Assembly: GCA_028583605.1 (NCBI GenBank)
Contig: CM053330.1
Location: forward strand, 15,401,539-15,465,538
Origin: Dastarcus helophoroides
Lineage: Eukaryota; Arthropoda; Insecta; Coleoptera; Bothrideridae
Length of the DNA stretch: 64,000 nt
Direction: 5' to 3'
The notes beneath the pieces are model-generated. The model was not told the DNA's origin and made no database searches. It saw only the letters and a list, made by a program, of their open reading frames with translations. Position numbers and translations under genes: made by a program. Shown in pieces: positions 1-11,943 of this stretch. How positions within the stretch are numbered: position 1 is the first letter of the stretch; each line of letters opens with the position of its first letter.

Positions 1-1129
1 CCAAAAATCAGTGCTTATTGATTGGTATATCTTAAGACTCTCTTCAATGTATTTTCAAAAGTTTAAGTTCCGAAAGATACGAGTCAACATTACTAGAAAA
101 AAAAAGTTATTATTGAAGAATCCGAATTTAAAAAAAAAGGCTAATAAACTCCAAAAGTGTAAAATATAAATAATATTAAATAAATTATAAAATAAAAATC
201 GATTATAAAATAAAAATCGTAAGTTTAAACTCGGATTAAATTAACAAATAACATTTCTAGAGAAAAATGGAGATTGAAGTAGAAACTCAAACAAATCCAA
301 AATTTTAAGTCGAAATTCAAAATGTAGGATACATTTCTTGGTTGTACGCCGAAGTTGAAGTCCGAATAAGCCAAACATCAAACTCAGCTAAACAATCTTT
401 CGAGAAAATCGTTAAAAATTGCTTTACTCCCACAAAATGCTCAAAATTGTCCAACTTCTACTTTTTGAAACATCGATCGATTTAGGCGAGGGTACCCCAT
501 ATGTACTGTTTTACAATTTGACAAAGAATAAGTAAGGGTAAAGTAATTCTTCTTATAATGAACAATGCACAAGTGGATACAATACATTTAACTTAAATTC
601 AGAAGCCCAGACAGATGCACGCATAAAAATAATAAAAGTACTGACGTCAGCATTAAACGTGATGAGAACAAATCATTTTGTCCTCTGTGGTTTTATTTCA
701 AAAGATTTAGACGATTTTGAGCTGGGACCAAGGTTATCCTAATAATAAAAGCATCTACCATTACCCGATGCGGGCACAATAGCTGTAATTTTTAATGGTT
801 TTTAAATGCCACCTTTACAATGGTCTAATACGCTTCAAGAAACATCGATTTCGTGGTTTGGTTTCCGTTTTATTTTTATCTAATATTCATATGGGCTTTA
901 AGAAGAAATATTCGATCGTGGAATGTTTGGTGCATGGTTAGGCAAAAAATCCTTCAGGTTTGAAATGTCGATGCTTTTTTTATCATTGTAAATGACATTT
1001 CTGATGAATCGTAGTTTTTATCGACCAGATTTGTAATCACATTTGTAAAATCTGTACAAGTTCATTAAATTTTTAAAACTTTTAGAAATTTCTGCACAGG
1101 TGTATAACGAGTTGTATCACAAAATATAT
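1..1129. other. AT-rich intergenic DNA, no gene seen
   Basis: No open frame with recognisable protein similarity, no splice-bounded exon and no clear repeat unit was seen. The first 450 bases are A-rich and resemble a decayed version of the strand-biased tracts described at 2440. Confidence 0.6.
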
Positions 1130-2280
1130 TACGGTAACGCCCAAAACTAACACATAAATTCATTACATAATTTAAAATTTATGAGCAATATTCGGAAGCA
1201 GGTCGATTTTTAATTCTAAAATAACACTTTTTAAGCATATTTCTATCCATTCGTCCTTCGTCTTCAACCTCTTACTTCTCTGAAATTTTTAAATTGAACG
1301 ATAGTGTCTGTAATACTCATTATGAAAGTTTTAAAGTGTTTTTAATTTTCTATCCAGCAGTGTAAGTTTTTTATTTAAATTGTAATAATATTCATAAAGA
1401 AAATTAAATTTGAAAATTTTTAGATATACAATTAAATGTATCCGAAATTATGCTATGTGCCAAATATCTGTCAAATCTAACTTTTCTAATGTTTGTGTAA
1501 TAATTATTGATTTCTTTTCTTATTCTTATTCGTAGGTGGGAAATTACCCCACAAGAAAGAAGTAAAAACACTTTCTTTTTTAACATATCAGAAAAAAATA
1601 TACTTTTTTCTCTAGGCAGGTTTTATGGGTCAAATTCCAAAAACACGTCAATTTTTAATTCTAAAATGACAGTTTCTAAACATAAGTTGATATCTTCCCC
1701 TTTAACACCTTTAAAGTGACACCTACTCTTCTAAAATAGAACAAGAGTGTCTGTAATAGCTCATTTGAAGGAGGTTTTAATTTTTTATGCGGAAATATAA
1801 CATTTTATGAAAAAATATTTTTCCTGACATGTTAAAAACAAACCTTTTTTATTTTTTTTCTTGTTGGGTATTTTGCAACCTGCGTGTAAGAAAAAATATG
1901 GAAGAGTTGTACCACAAAATAAATTTAAAATGTCAGATTTGACAGATATTTGGCACAGAAGCCTATGCAAATGTATCTTTAACTATTTAAAGATACATTT
2001 GATTGCATACATTTCAAATAGATCAAAAAATTTTTTACATTAATTTTCTTTACGAATATAATTAAAATTCAAAAAACCTTACACTGCTGAGCTGTCACAT
2101 ACACCCGCGTTCAGTTAAAAATTTTAAAGAGGTAGTTGTCATTTCAAAGAGGGGATGAATAAAATTATGTTTAAAAAGTGTCATTTTAGAATTAAAAGTC
2201 GACCCGTTTTAGGATTTTATTCCAATTTTAAATTACATAGATAATAAAGTAATGCGTTACTTTCGGACCTTATATTTTTT
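1130..2280. repeat. Palindromic repeat element with an extra internal direct copy
   Basis: The left part (about 1130-1605) reads again, inverted, from about 2280 down to 1790. Landmarks are TTTTAATTCTAAAATRACAC (left about 1210, inverted about 2190), the stretch GTGCCAAATATCTGTCAAAT (left about 1457, inverted about 1950) and CAGCAGTGTAAG (left about 1355, inverted about 2085). The centre (1611-1790) starts a third copy in direct orientation, so the layout is forward, partial forward, inverted. The short open frames inside are in non-coding palindrome sequence. It looks like a non-autonomous foldback-type element. No target duplication was identified and the edges are approximate. Confidence 0.6.
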
Positions 2281-2439
2281 GACTGAAATCATAGAAGCTT
2301 TTAAATTCATTTGCAATACTTGTTACGAGACATTCGTTTTTATGATTCTATAGGATATTTCTGCCCCTATAAATCGTCTGCTTTTTTAAGAGGGTACCAT
2401 TTTCTTTTATAACGGTATGAGTTCCTAATACTTTTGCGA

Positions 2440-3393
2440 AATTTTGACTTTTTTCAAAACTTTAAATTTAAGCTTGATACTTTTAAGTTTGAATTTAATC
2501 TTTGAATATTCTGAAAACAACCGAATATTAAGATTTATAATCGAAAATTCTAGTAAATGTGGCTAACATTCTTCGAAAAACTTTAAATTTTGAGTTTAAG
2601 GTAGACATTTTAGCATAAAAATTCAATATCTCTGAAATATCAAAAAATCAAAATTTTGAAAAGTTAATTTAACACCCATTTTCTCAAATTTAGTTTTTTT
2701 TGAGAATTTTCAAGTTGGGAAGGAAATTTCTCGAAAAAGTCTTTCAAGTTTAAAGTCAGTCCTTTTTCATTAAGTGTGGATTTCGAATTTTTTCGAGATT
2801 CAGCATTTTTGTTACGAATTTTTCGAAATGTGGAGTCTTTTGTGAAAATTCTGAGTTTAACTTTAAAATTCGAAATCAAAAATTAAAATTCGGATCAAAA
2901 TTCCAGACGATAATCCAAAATTTGGAAAGAAAAATGTTATAATTCACTGGGCAGGTCATAAATAAGATGGTTGCCTGACAAACAATCACATAGTTCTGTA
3001 TTTCTTTTTCGGTATTTTAAAAAAATATTTCTAGCTTCGAAAAAGTCGAAATTTTCTAAAAGTTTTGTGAAAAACTAAAATCTCTAAAAAAGAGAAATTT
3101 TCGAAAAATTGTCTTTGTTTTTTATGGTTCGTTTAAATTTTAACATCAGTAATCTCGAAATGTTTTTATAAAAAAGTTGAAAATTTCAATAAATATTTTT
3201 CTCGAAATTTCTGACAAAAATATTTTTGTTTGGAAATGTTTACTTTTACTGTTTAAATATCGACCGAATACTGAGAAAATATACGACTTCTAGGGAAAAA
3301 GTCAAAGTCTAGAAAAATCCACAATTTCTAAAAAGTCGAATTTAAGAAAAAATCGGACTTTCTGAAAAACAGCTGAATTTTGAGAAAAGTGGG
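2440..3393 (+). repeat. Degenerate strand-biased ~20-bp tract, mixed then A-rich
   Basis: First block of the dominant low-complexity class of this window. The loose unit is GTCGAAATTTTGAGAAAAAA, with constant drift in length (about 17-22 bases) and sequence. TCGAAATTT or TTTTGAGAA recurs every one or two units while the A runs vary. It is not a clean satellite: adjacent units rarely match exactly. Open frames of 60-90 codons inside these tracts are Lys/Asn/Phe-rich artefacts of base composition. This block ends where a LINE fragment begins. Confidence 0.7.
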
Positions 3394-3645
3394 GAGACGG
3401 AAAATTTCTGTGCGGTCCAGAATAGCACAGTGAGGATTTCTGTTTGTGGCAACTCTTTTTTCTCATAGAACTTTCAAACTCTGGAATTCGCTACCAAACA
3501 GAATTTTTTCAGACAATTACAATTTATTCTCATTTAAAAGAGCTGTTTCTCGATATCTACGTTTATTTCCGTATCCTAAGCTCAGTGCTTCAAGGGCATG
3601 ATGGGTTTAACATTTAAGGGTGAATTAACTTAAAAAAACTTGAAG
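3394..3645 (+). mobile_element. LINE 3'-end fragment (copy d)
   Basis: The translated sequence matches, with frameshifts, the C-terminal end of the reverse transcriptase ORF seen at 57.2-57.5 kb on the other strand. Recognisable pieces are NFCAVQ, VRISV, the LWNSLP-like segment and the FPYP-x-LSA tail. It is about 250 bp long and flanked on both sides by the A-rich degenerate tract. It is dead: several stops and frameshifts are present. The junction on the 5' side lies close to the point where copy b at 47 kb is also interrupted by such a tract. Confidence 0.7.
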
Positions 3646-6552
3646 AAACCACGAATAATAAATGCCAAAATGTAGTAGAAAAAGTTATATTCCAGAAAAA
3701 CAAATTAAATTTGCTAGAGAAATTAATTTTGAGAAAGAAGCTGTATGTTGAAAATAAAATCTTTGAAATTTAGAAAAAATATTAATTTTGAGAAAATTTT
3801 TAGAAAGTCGCAGTTAAAACGTCGATATTTTCAAAAAAGCCCAATTTTTGAGAACTGTTAAAAATTTAAACAAAAAGACATAGACTGAAGAAAAAAATAA
3901 CAGTCGAAATTTTGAGAAAAAAGTTGTAATTTAAAAAACGTATTAATTTCCAAAAGTAAGTTAAATTTTGGGAAAAAATGTCGAATTTTGGGAATGAAGT
4001 TAAAATTAAAAAAAAAGAATTCTACAAAATAAGTCGAAATTTTCAGAAAATCATATTTGAATTAATAAAAGTTAACATTTTTAGAAAAAGCCTAACTTTG
4101 AAATAAATGGAAAAAATCTCAAAAAATGTTGAGAACAAAATCGAAATTTTAACAATCATAATTTCGAAAAAAATATTAAAAAATCCAAAAAAGTCAAATT
4201 TTGAGAAAAACCAAATTTTGAAAAAAGACAAACTTTTTAAAAAATCGAAATTTATGGGAAGTGTTTGCAATGTCAAGAAAAAAATTAAAATATTACAGAG
4301 AAAATTGAAGTTTGAGAAACAACTAGATTTTGATAAAGTCGAAATTCCGAATTAAAAGAGTCGATAGTTTTAGCAAGAGCACACGTTTTGAAATTGCCAA
4401 AATGAAAAAATGAAAAATAAAGACATAGTTTGAATAAAGTAACAGTAAAATGGCAAAAAATAAAATTTGGAAAGGCTGAAAAAGAAAAATTTGAATCTTG
4501 GGCAATAACATTAAATTTTGTAAAGAAGGGAAACATTTAAAAAAGAACATTTTTGAAAAACAAGTCACAATTCTCAGAAAATTGTATTTGAGAAATTCGA
4601 AAAAAACAAATTTTTGAGAAAAATGGGATAATAAAAAAAACCTGAAATTAAAAAAAATCGTAAATCGTATTACGATTTTGTAAAGGAAAAAAATGAAAAA
4701 TTTTGAGAATACATTCGAAATTTAAAGAAAAAACGAATACTTAAATGTCGAGGAAGAAGCTGAAGTTTCGAGAAAAGAAATGGAAGGTTTATTTTTATGA
4801 TAGAGGAGGAAATTTTGAGAAAACGACGAATTTCGAGAATCAACTATGTCAAAATTTCTAAAAAATCGAATTAAAAAGTCAACATTTTCAACAAAATGCA
4901 TTGCAAATGCAATACAAATTGAATTTGAGAAATTTTAAAAAAATTGGATAAATGCCCAAAATTATTGGGAAAAAATTAAATATAAAGAATAAAGAAAAAA
5001 GTTCAAAAAAAATGATTTGAAAAAAATTGATCGTCATTCGAGAAAAATGTCAAAGCTTAAAAAAATCAAATTTTGAGAATAAAGCTAATTTTAAAATAAA
5101 TTCAAAATTGGAAAAGGATGAATTTTGGGAAAAAAAGTCGAAATTTCTAAAAAAAGACGAAAACTGAAGTAAAATTCGAAATTTCAAGAAGAAAGGTCCT
5201 AGTCAGATCGAATTTTGGGGTAGAAATCTGAATTTCCATACAAAAAGTCATAACTTCTAAAAAAGTTTATATTTTGAGTTCAAGGTTTTTAAAATATTAT
5301 CGAAAAAAAAAGTATATACCTATTTAAATTAGGAATTTTAGGTATTCAAGTGTTTTAAGGTAAAATTTTCCTCACAATATCTAATTTAAGCTCGAGATTT
5401 AGATTTTAATTTTCAAATTCCGAGGAAACCTAAAACTTGATTTTTTCAAATTAAATTTTCATGTATAATAGTTTAAACTATGGTAAAGCCTTCGTTTATA
5501 AAAAAATTCTCAATATTTTGAGTATAACCCTGAAATGATGTTTAGAATTTCTGCTAGAAATATTATGTTAAAATTAATTTTTTTACTAACTTTAAAATTT
5601 TCCTGAATTCGTTCGTCCTTTTTTTTAAATTCCATAGTTAGATTAAAACTGGACAATATTTTTATTAGATTGAAATCTCCTTTCTTTTCTGAAGCTTCCT
5701 AGTTTACACTTGAAAATAATACTATTTTCTAAAGTTGTATCTTTAAAATCGTAATTTCGAATAATATCTAGAATTCATTATTTATACATTTGGAGTTTAG
5801 GTTCGGGATTTATGTTAATAAATTCCCTATTCTTTCAACTTTGTCTCAAACTTTTTAATTTATATTTAAGATTTAAAACTTTTTTCTCAGTACTTTCCTT
5901 TTTCTAGAATTTCGACCTCAGTGGCAAAATTTTGATTTAAACGTCAAATTGTTCACTAATGGTAAAATATTTTAATCGTAGGCAACTAAGTAGAAGAATT
6001 TTTGAAGTGAAAATTTCTTTAGGCGCGTTGAGCTATTTTGATCGGAATTTATCATATGGTTTGCGTCTTTGACCTCGAAATTTAAACTTCTTTTTTTAGA
6101 AATTTTAAGCAAAAAGTTGAATTCTAATTTAAACCAAATATATGTTAAAACTGGAATTTCTTTTTTGCAAATTTCGAGTTTTTCTTCTTAAGCTTGAAGT
6201 TTATAAACTTAAAAATTCAAGAACTTTTTTCATAAACATAAAGTTCAAAGTCGAAATTTCGTGTAAATAACCGAGGTAATTTTATTTATTTTTAAAAAAT
6301 TGTCAAAATTTCGTCTTAAACTTTGAAATGTTGTCATTAAATTCGAAATTTTGAGAAAATGTCAACTTTAAATTTGAAATTTTCACCCTAATTTCCAAAT
6401 TTTCATTTTGGCTTTAAATTAGAGATTTTGATTTTATTTTAAAAAATACGATGTTTACATTAAAAATTTAGAGCAACATCTGACAACAAACTCAAACTTT
6501 CGGGAAAAGGAATTTCAAAAAATTTTTGACTTAATCTTTACATTTTTATTTC
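3646..6552. repeat. Degenerate ~20-bp tract, A-rich then T-rich
   Basis: A-rich on the plus strand to about 5330, where units such as GTCGAAATTTTGAGAAAAAA (3905-3925) are clearest. From there it is mixed and mostly T-rich, running up to the 3' end of LINE copy a. No gene was recognised. Open frames at 4043-4568 on both strands are compositional. Confidence 0.7.
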
Positions 6553-7857
6553 AGTTCAATCCACTCACAAAGGTCAACCCCATTATGCCTTTAAGCACTG
6601 AGAGTAGGATGGGGAAACAGGGATAGATGGCGATTAACCGCTCTTTTAAACAAGGATAGGTCGTAATTTTTGGGGAAAATTCCGTTCGTTAGCGAGTTCC
6701 ATGGCTTGAAAGTTCTATAGAAGAGTCTCCGTAGAAAGAAGTCAGGAATTTGCTGTCTCCGACTGTCTTGTATGCCTCAAAAATCTTGCCCTTGGGGGGA
6801 TCAATCCTATTAGTTCTTGTGAGCATCTTCCATGTAAGTACTTGTAGAAAAGAGATAAATCACTATCTGCCTGCGCTCTAGTGTTTCGAGAGAATCGGTC
6901 AAACTCTCATCATCAATTAGGCGAATCGCTCTTCTATAAATTGAACTCAAAAGAGCTAAAATGTGCTTTGGGGCTGAACTCGAAACATAAAAACAATATT
7001 CTAGTGTTGGCCTAACTTGATAGTGTGAGTAGCTGATAAGATGTGAAGTACTTTTTAGAAAGCCTAGCTTCTTCAAGGCGCACTTGACAATGGCACGCAC
7101 ATGATCGTCCCAAGAGAAGTTAGTGATCGCATTCACTCTTAGGATAGACAGATTGGATACCATCTGGAGGATTTTATCGTCCATTAGTAAGTTTGTTGCA
7201 TTATCCTTTGATGTTTTCTTAGAGAAAACCGTGACTTGAGTTTTTAAAGCATTGAAGTCGACCAGATTTTTCTTTCCCCATTCCATAATGATTTCGAGAT
7301 CTTAATTAATCATCTGTATTTGCTCTTCCCTTAGTTCATCTAAAGCAGCGATGCATAATAATTTGTCGGTGAAAAAAAAATGACACCAGGCTACTATCAT
7401 CTGCGTAGCTGTATATCGGATTGGAAGTTGAAGTTAAGAGATCGTTTATGTGTAACAGAAACAGAGGTGGAGACAGGATAGACCCCTGAATGCACCCCTG
7501 CATTAGTCGCAAATGTCTCGGATGAGATGCGAGAAAACTGGATATCAATTGACAGAGTCCAGGAGGAGGGCCATATAATTGTTAATTTGGCCAGAAGAGA
7601 TCGGTGCCAGACTCTGTCAAAGGCCTTTGAGATATCCAATGCTACAATTCCTAGCGTTACCATGTATTTCCCTAGCTAAGTTACAGATATGAGTAACATA
7701 TGCCAGTAGATCGCCAGTTGAGCGTTGTTGTCTGAAACCATATTGCCTGTCCGAGATGATTCTATTCTCCTCCAGATATTTGACAATCTCGATGTTGATA
7801 ACCTTTTCCATGACTTTAGATATAACGAGCAACAAAGATATAGGGGAGGCTGCAGAT
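6553..7857 (-). pseudogene. LINE reverse transcriptase fragment (copy a)
   Basis: A non-LTR retrotransposon ORF2 remnant read on the minus strand. In order: the finger region (PISLLLVISKVMEKVI, then YGFRQQRSTGDLL, about 7850-7700), palm motif A (ALDISKAFDRVWH, about 7650), motif B region (QGSILSPPLFLLHINDLL in one frame, about 7480), the catalytic motif C YADDS (about 7400), thumb and connection (7286-6810, from EWGKKNLVDF to RRAIRLIDDES) and the C-terminal tail ending in a GGATTGAAC 3' end at about 6553. At least three frame changes and stops break it. It is 5'-truncated, with no endonuclease domain present. It matches copies b, c and d in this window. It belongs to the CR1/jockey group by its motifs; the exact clade was not resolved. 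Confidence 0.85.
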
Positions 7858-8381
7858 TTCCACGGAAAAATGTGTTACCATTTTATGTAACGCGCTGTAG
7901 CAGCGACAATAATTTTAAAATAAAAACATGTGAAAGTGCCATCGATAAGACTAAATAACATTCTTTCTGCAGAGACTAAATTTGTTAAATTTTTTTAAGG
8001 CTAACTGAAGGAAATGGCATTTAAAATTTTTTTTTTCGACGTCTCCCTACCACTTTATTTTTAGATATAGAACAAAAAGTGTAAAACAAAAACAAGTCGA
8101 TCATTTTAGAACTTCAAAAATATTTTCCAGCAATTTTTTAGGGCAAATTTTCTTATTAAAATTTTTTCCCAAATCTGTAAAATGATTCGTTGCTGATATA
8201 TAGCCGGCCACCCGGTACACCCTCAAATATCCATATTTTCCTCAACATTGGGAATTTAAAGTTGATTGTCCGAATTTAATCGCAAAATTTTCAAATGTAT
8301 TATTGAAATTGCAACTTTAATCACGAAATTTCAACTTTAGTATTGATATCTAAAAAAAAACCAGTTGATGTCAGTTCGTGA
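7858..8381. other. No gene seen
   Basis: AT-rich sequence after the truncated 5' end of the LINE. A short GC-richer patch (about 8203-8225, GCCGGCCACCCGGTACACC) stands out but could not be assigned. Confidence 0.5.
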
Positions 8382-8483
8382 GTGAGGCTTCCAAATGCCA
8401 GACGGCGTACCGTAACAAGGCAACCAAATGATCGTCGAGTCAGTGAGACTGACGAAGAGCGAAGACAGCGTTTGGTGGAGTAA
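8382..8483 (+). pseudogene. Possible Arg/Glu-rich repeat peptide of a mobile element
   Basis: This 33-codon frame contains NARRRTVTRQPNDRR followed by VSETDEERRQRLVE. Arg/Glu-rich SETxEERRxRL repeats are seen in the N-terminal part of some Helitron-associated and other insect transposon proteins. A stop lies immediately upstream and TAA ends it. The GAG followed by TAAGAA could hide a splice donor (GTGGAG/TAAG lacks the GT, so this is weak). Only the motif supports it. It may be a small relic or chance. Confidence 0.25.
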
Positions 8484-8639
8484 GAATTTCCTCTTATCAT
8501 TTTCTTGATCATTAAATTGGATCCATGAGAAACTGGAGCGACCCTACTTTCAACAATTCTTAAGTTCAGGGGCAAGTTTAAGGTATGTAACATATGTTAT
8601 AACCATCGTATGCTATAACCAGCTTTCCATGTTTTAGTT

Positions 8640-8738
8640 GACAAAATTTTTGGGGATACGACAAGGTTTTGTCAGATTTTCATAGGGGCCTTCACCAGTG
8701 AGTTGCAAAGGGCCCCAAGCAAGCTTAAACCGCCCCTG
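8640..8738 (-). mobile_element. Possible hAT-like transposon terminus
   Basis: Read on the minus strand from 8738 the sequence begins CAGGGGCGGTTTAAGC and continues with GGGGCCC. CAGGGGCGG starts are typical of hAT-type inverted-repeat ends. A matching second end and an 8-bp target duplication were not found, so this is an isolated or decayed end. Confidence 0.3.
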
Positions 8739-9719
8739 ATTTAAAATTTGCATATTTATCATTATTTTTTTATCGCTGTGCTACACATCTTTGAACGCAA
8801 TTAACCAGGAGCCAGGAGGAGCATTAATAAATCAAAACCAATTAATGCTTAACATTAATCTGATTTAATTACGATTAGCTTGAATTCATTATACCTCCAT
8901 ATAAAAATAAATGCAGGTGCACCATAACTATAACTCATAATCAGCAAAATATGCAAAATAAAACAAGAACTGGCCCATAACCATGTCGCATTTTAAATTT
9001 ACATCTGTATATCAACAATTTTATAATCTTTTATGAACTTATATGGATTCTTTTCTTTTGAAGTTTCGCCGATGCGTTTTCTCGAATTGCACTATTGCAC
9101 ATGATAAATTTTAATGGAAATGAACAATTTCTTTCTGTTAGAAGAAGTAAGGACTGTGACGGATTTCTGAAGCGAAACGACAAATGGAGAATTAACCACA
9201 AAAGGAAAGTAAGCGTTCTGTCTATTTCAATTTACCCTTCATTAGCGACTCAAACAGGTGCACCTTCGTATGTATCATAAGCATCAGAGAAGTGTAGATC
9301 ACTCGGGCATGTTGATTGTCAGATGCATGTATTTAGTCGGTACATAATCATAAATTTATCTTTAGGAGACTTTGGTGGTTTGTTAAATGGATACGACGCC
9401 ACATACTCCGTCTGGCTACCAAGATTGACCATATGGTATACTGGAAAAGGTGTAGGAGTGACTCATGTGCAACATAAACCAGAGAATTACTTATCTCGTA
9501 TAGTTTAATAGAGCCGGAACTATTAACGTAGAGGAAGGTATATTGTACTTTAATGGGATGTATTAATATGGATATCAACATTACGCGCGTGTAAAATAAT
9601 ATGAAAATTATAATATGGGTTTCCACTTTCTACAGGAGTTAGTTTAATAATTTAATTAGTGTTTGACACTTTGACACCAGGCACATACCCAGAGGAGTAC
9701 TTGTTTTTAATTATAGTTT
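8739..9719. other. No gene seen
   Basis: AT-rich sequence of ordinary complexity. Frames of about 60 codons at 9095-9280, 9323-9508 and 9348-9626 (minus) show no recognisable domain, splice context or similarity. Confidence 0.5.
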
Positions 9720-9955
9720 TTGGAAATAGCCACTCAAAATTAATCTTTTCTCAAAATTTCGATTTTTCTCAAAATGTATCTTTTTTTCGCAATTTCCATT
9801 TCACATACAATATTATACTTTTTTTCAAAATTTGACTTCCACCGGGAAATTAAGACTAACAGTTCAGTTATTCTCGATAGTTCGACCTTTTTCACGATAT
9901 TTCGATTTTTTCAATTTCGCAATATTTTTGAAAGTTAAGAAATGGTAGTAGAAGT
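9720..9955 (-). repeat. Short T-rich degenerate tract
   Basis: About 235 bases of the complement form (CTCAAAATTTCGATTTTT and relatives), ending shortly before the Tc1/mariner element. Confidence 0.65.
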
Positions 9956-10012
9956 AAACTTCATAATTACTTCGCAGGTTGTAAATTGGGATGATTTTAA
10001 GTTCAAAACCTA

Positions 10013-10240
10013 CAGTGTGGAACAGCCAAATGGAAGAAATTCAATATCTCAGTTATTGTACATATTTATAAAAAATGCCGAGACAGGTCAATTTTAGACT
10101 ATAAGATGACATCCTGCATCACAAAAATTTCATTCCGAGATGCAACTCCCTTCAAGTTACCGTTTCAACCCATAAATTTTTTAACTGGAAATAGGTATAC
10201 CTCATTTGAAAGGTAATTTCATTCTCTATTCAAAAATGAC
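10013..10240 (+). repeat. Left terminal inverted repeat of the Tc1/mariner element
   Basis: Pairs with 11708-11941 with scattered mismatches and small gaps. It starts right after TA. Confidence 0.85.
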
Positions 10241-10523
10241 ATTTATTTAAAAATAAACAATAAAAAAAAATTTATCAACTAGATGACAGTTTCTACATTA
10301 ATAACTAATAGCGGCTCGTCCGGTTCGTCGTCGACAATCATAAAGGGACCAAAAACAATTTCGATATCCATTTTTGATTTTGTAAAAAAGGAATCGTAAA
10401 AATTTATCAAACTTATCAACTTTTTGTCGAAAACATTCCAGTAACTTTTTAAAACTGTGATAGAATTAAACAGTGGTCAGTATCGTGCTTCAGTTATCTT
10501 TTTGCACATTTTGAAAATTTAAT

Positions 10524-11596
10524 ATGGGTCATTTAACAGAAATGCATAAAATAATAATTTTACAAATAATCTGCTATGGAGATAGAGCAAGATCACAGGC
10601 CGAAATCGCTCGTCTATTTCAACAAACATTTTCTGATTTACCGCCTATATCCCATGGTAAAATTAGTAAAATCGAGAAGCATTTTCACATGGACATGTAT
10701 GAAACATGAACATGTATGAAAGCTAAAAAAAGAAGCCTCTAATGCATTAACTAATGATACCAAGTTGGAAATAATGAATAAGTTTCAAGAAAATCCACAT
10801 TCTGCAAGTCGACAAATAGCCACAGCACTAAACGTTAGTCATTCTTCGATTATTTATGTATTGAAAGAAAATAAAATGCATCCTTATAAACTGACACCAT
10901 GTCAAGAGCTCAGTGAAGACGATTTTGATAGAAGAACTCATTTTTGGGACCAAATGATGCAAAGATTAGATAATAATGTCATCCAAATAGAAAACATATT
11001 GTTCTCTGATGAGTCCACTTTTACTCTTCACGGTCATGTAAATCGTCAAAACTGTCGCTATTGGATTAGTAAAAATCTCCAGTGGATGAGAGAATTGCAT
11101 GCACAGGACCCTCAAAAATTTAATGTTTGGACAGGGATTATTGGAGATCATGTCATTTGTCTATTTTTCATTGATGGAAATTTAAATGGAGATAATTATT
11201 TAACATTGCTCCAAAAGAAACCTGCTTTGGTAAGCTTATATTCAGCTCAAGAAAATCCACACATTCGAGCTAATGTAATATGGTTCCAGTAAGATGGAGC
11301 ACCATCACACTACGCCAATGTCCCGCAATATCTCGATTTTACATTTCCAAATCGGTGGATAGGGAGAACAGGTACGGTACAATGGCATCACGATCACCAG
11401 ACCTGACACCTCTGGAGTTTTTTCATGGAGTTATGTGAAAAGTACATTGTATAAAACCAAACCCCGCGACGTAGCTGACTTACGAGCAAGAATAACGCTT
11501 GCGATTGCGTCGGTGAGACGAGAGATGTTCAATAATGTCAGGGGACATTTGTATTCACGATTAGGATGCTGGCAAGAAGTTGGAGGTGACTATTAA
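10524..11596 (+). pseudogene. Tc1/mariner (IS630 superfamily) transposase, broken
   Basis: Cut-and-paste transposase remnant. The N-terminal helix-turn-helix part starts at ATG 10524 (YGDRARSQAEIARLFQQTF, then ISHGKISKIEKHF). The frame then shifts near 10700, next to a 14-17 base tandem duplication (ACATGTATGAAA twice). The second part (10765-11292) holds the second helix-turn-helix (SARQIATALNVSHSSIIYVL) and the first catalytic Asp in FSDESTFTLHG. The expected WFQQDGAP motif reads WFQ-stop-DGAPSHY at 11281-11313: a CAA-to-TAA type change just before the second Asp. After another shift the third Asp appears in SPDLTPLEFF (11394-11423). The C-terminus is readable to a TAA at 11594. Spacing between Asp 2 and Asp 3 is about 34-35 residues, fitting a DD34D-type mariner. 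It is clearly inactive. Confidence 0.85.
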
Positions 11597-11707
11597 CATC
11601 TCCTACATTAAGTATGGTTTGTTTTATATTTTATTAAATGAAAATATTAGATTTATATTTTGTTGTTGAAAATTGAAATTAATTTTTGAAATAAATATGG
11701 CAACCAT

Positions 11708-11941
11708 GACATTTATGAATAGAGAATGAAAACACCTTTCAAGTGAGGTATACAAGCCTCTACTTTCGGTTTAAAAATTTAGGGGTTGCAACTGTCACTC
11801 GAAGAGTGTTACATCTAGGGATGAAATTTTTACGGTGGAGGATGTCATTTTATAATTTAAAATTGAAGTGTCCCGAAATTTTTCATAAATTTGTAGAATA
11901 CCAGAGATACCGAATTTACTCCATTTGGCTGTTCCGCACTC
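11708..11941 (-). repeat. Right terminal inverted repeat of the Tc1/mariner element
   Basis: Inverted partner of 10013-10240. It ends GGCTGTTCCGCACTC, followed by TA. Confidence 0.85.
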
Positions 11942-11943
11942 TA

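Larger units (their letters stand above)
10013..11941 (+). mobile_element. Tc1/mariner-type element with ~230-bp terminal inverted repeats
   Basis: The left end CAGTGTGGAACAGCCAAATG is matched by the complement of the right end, GAGTGCGGAACAGCCAAATG. The similarity continues inward for about 230 bases (10013-10240 against 11941-11708), for example ATGACATCCTSCAYCRYAAA and the inner CATTCTCTATTCA. Both ends are directly flanked by TA (10011-10012 and 11942-11943), the Tc1/mariner target. The element is 1929 bp and carries one transposase reading region. It sits between two T-rich degenerate tracts. The arms are diverged, so the insertion is old. Confidence 0.9.

Noticed and set aside
4043..4568. 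Open frames of 77-83 codons on both strands
   Set aside because: They lie wholly in the A-rich degenerate tract; Lys/Phe/Asn-rich products simply mirror base composition.
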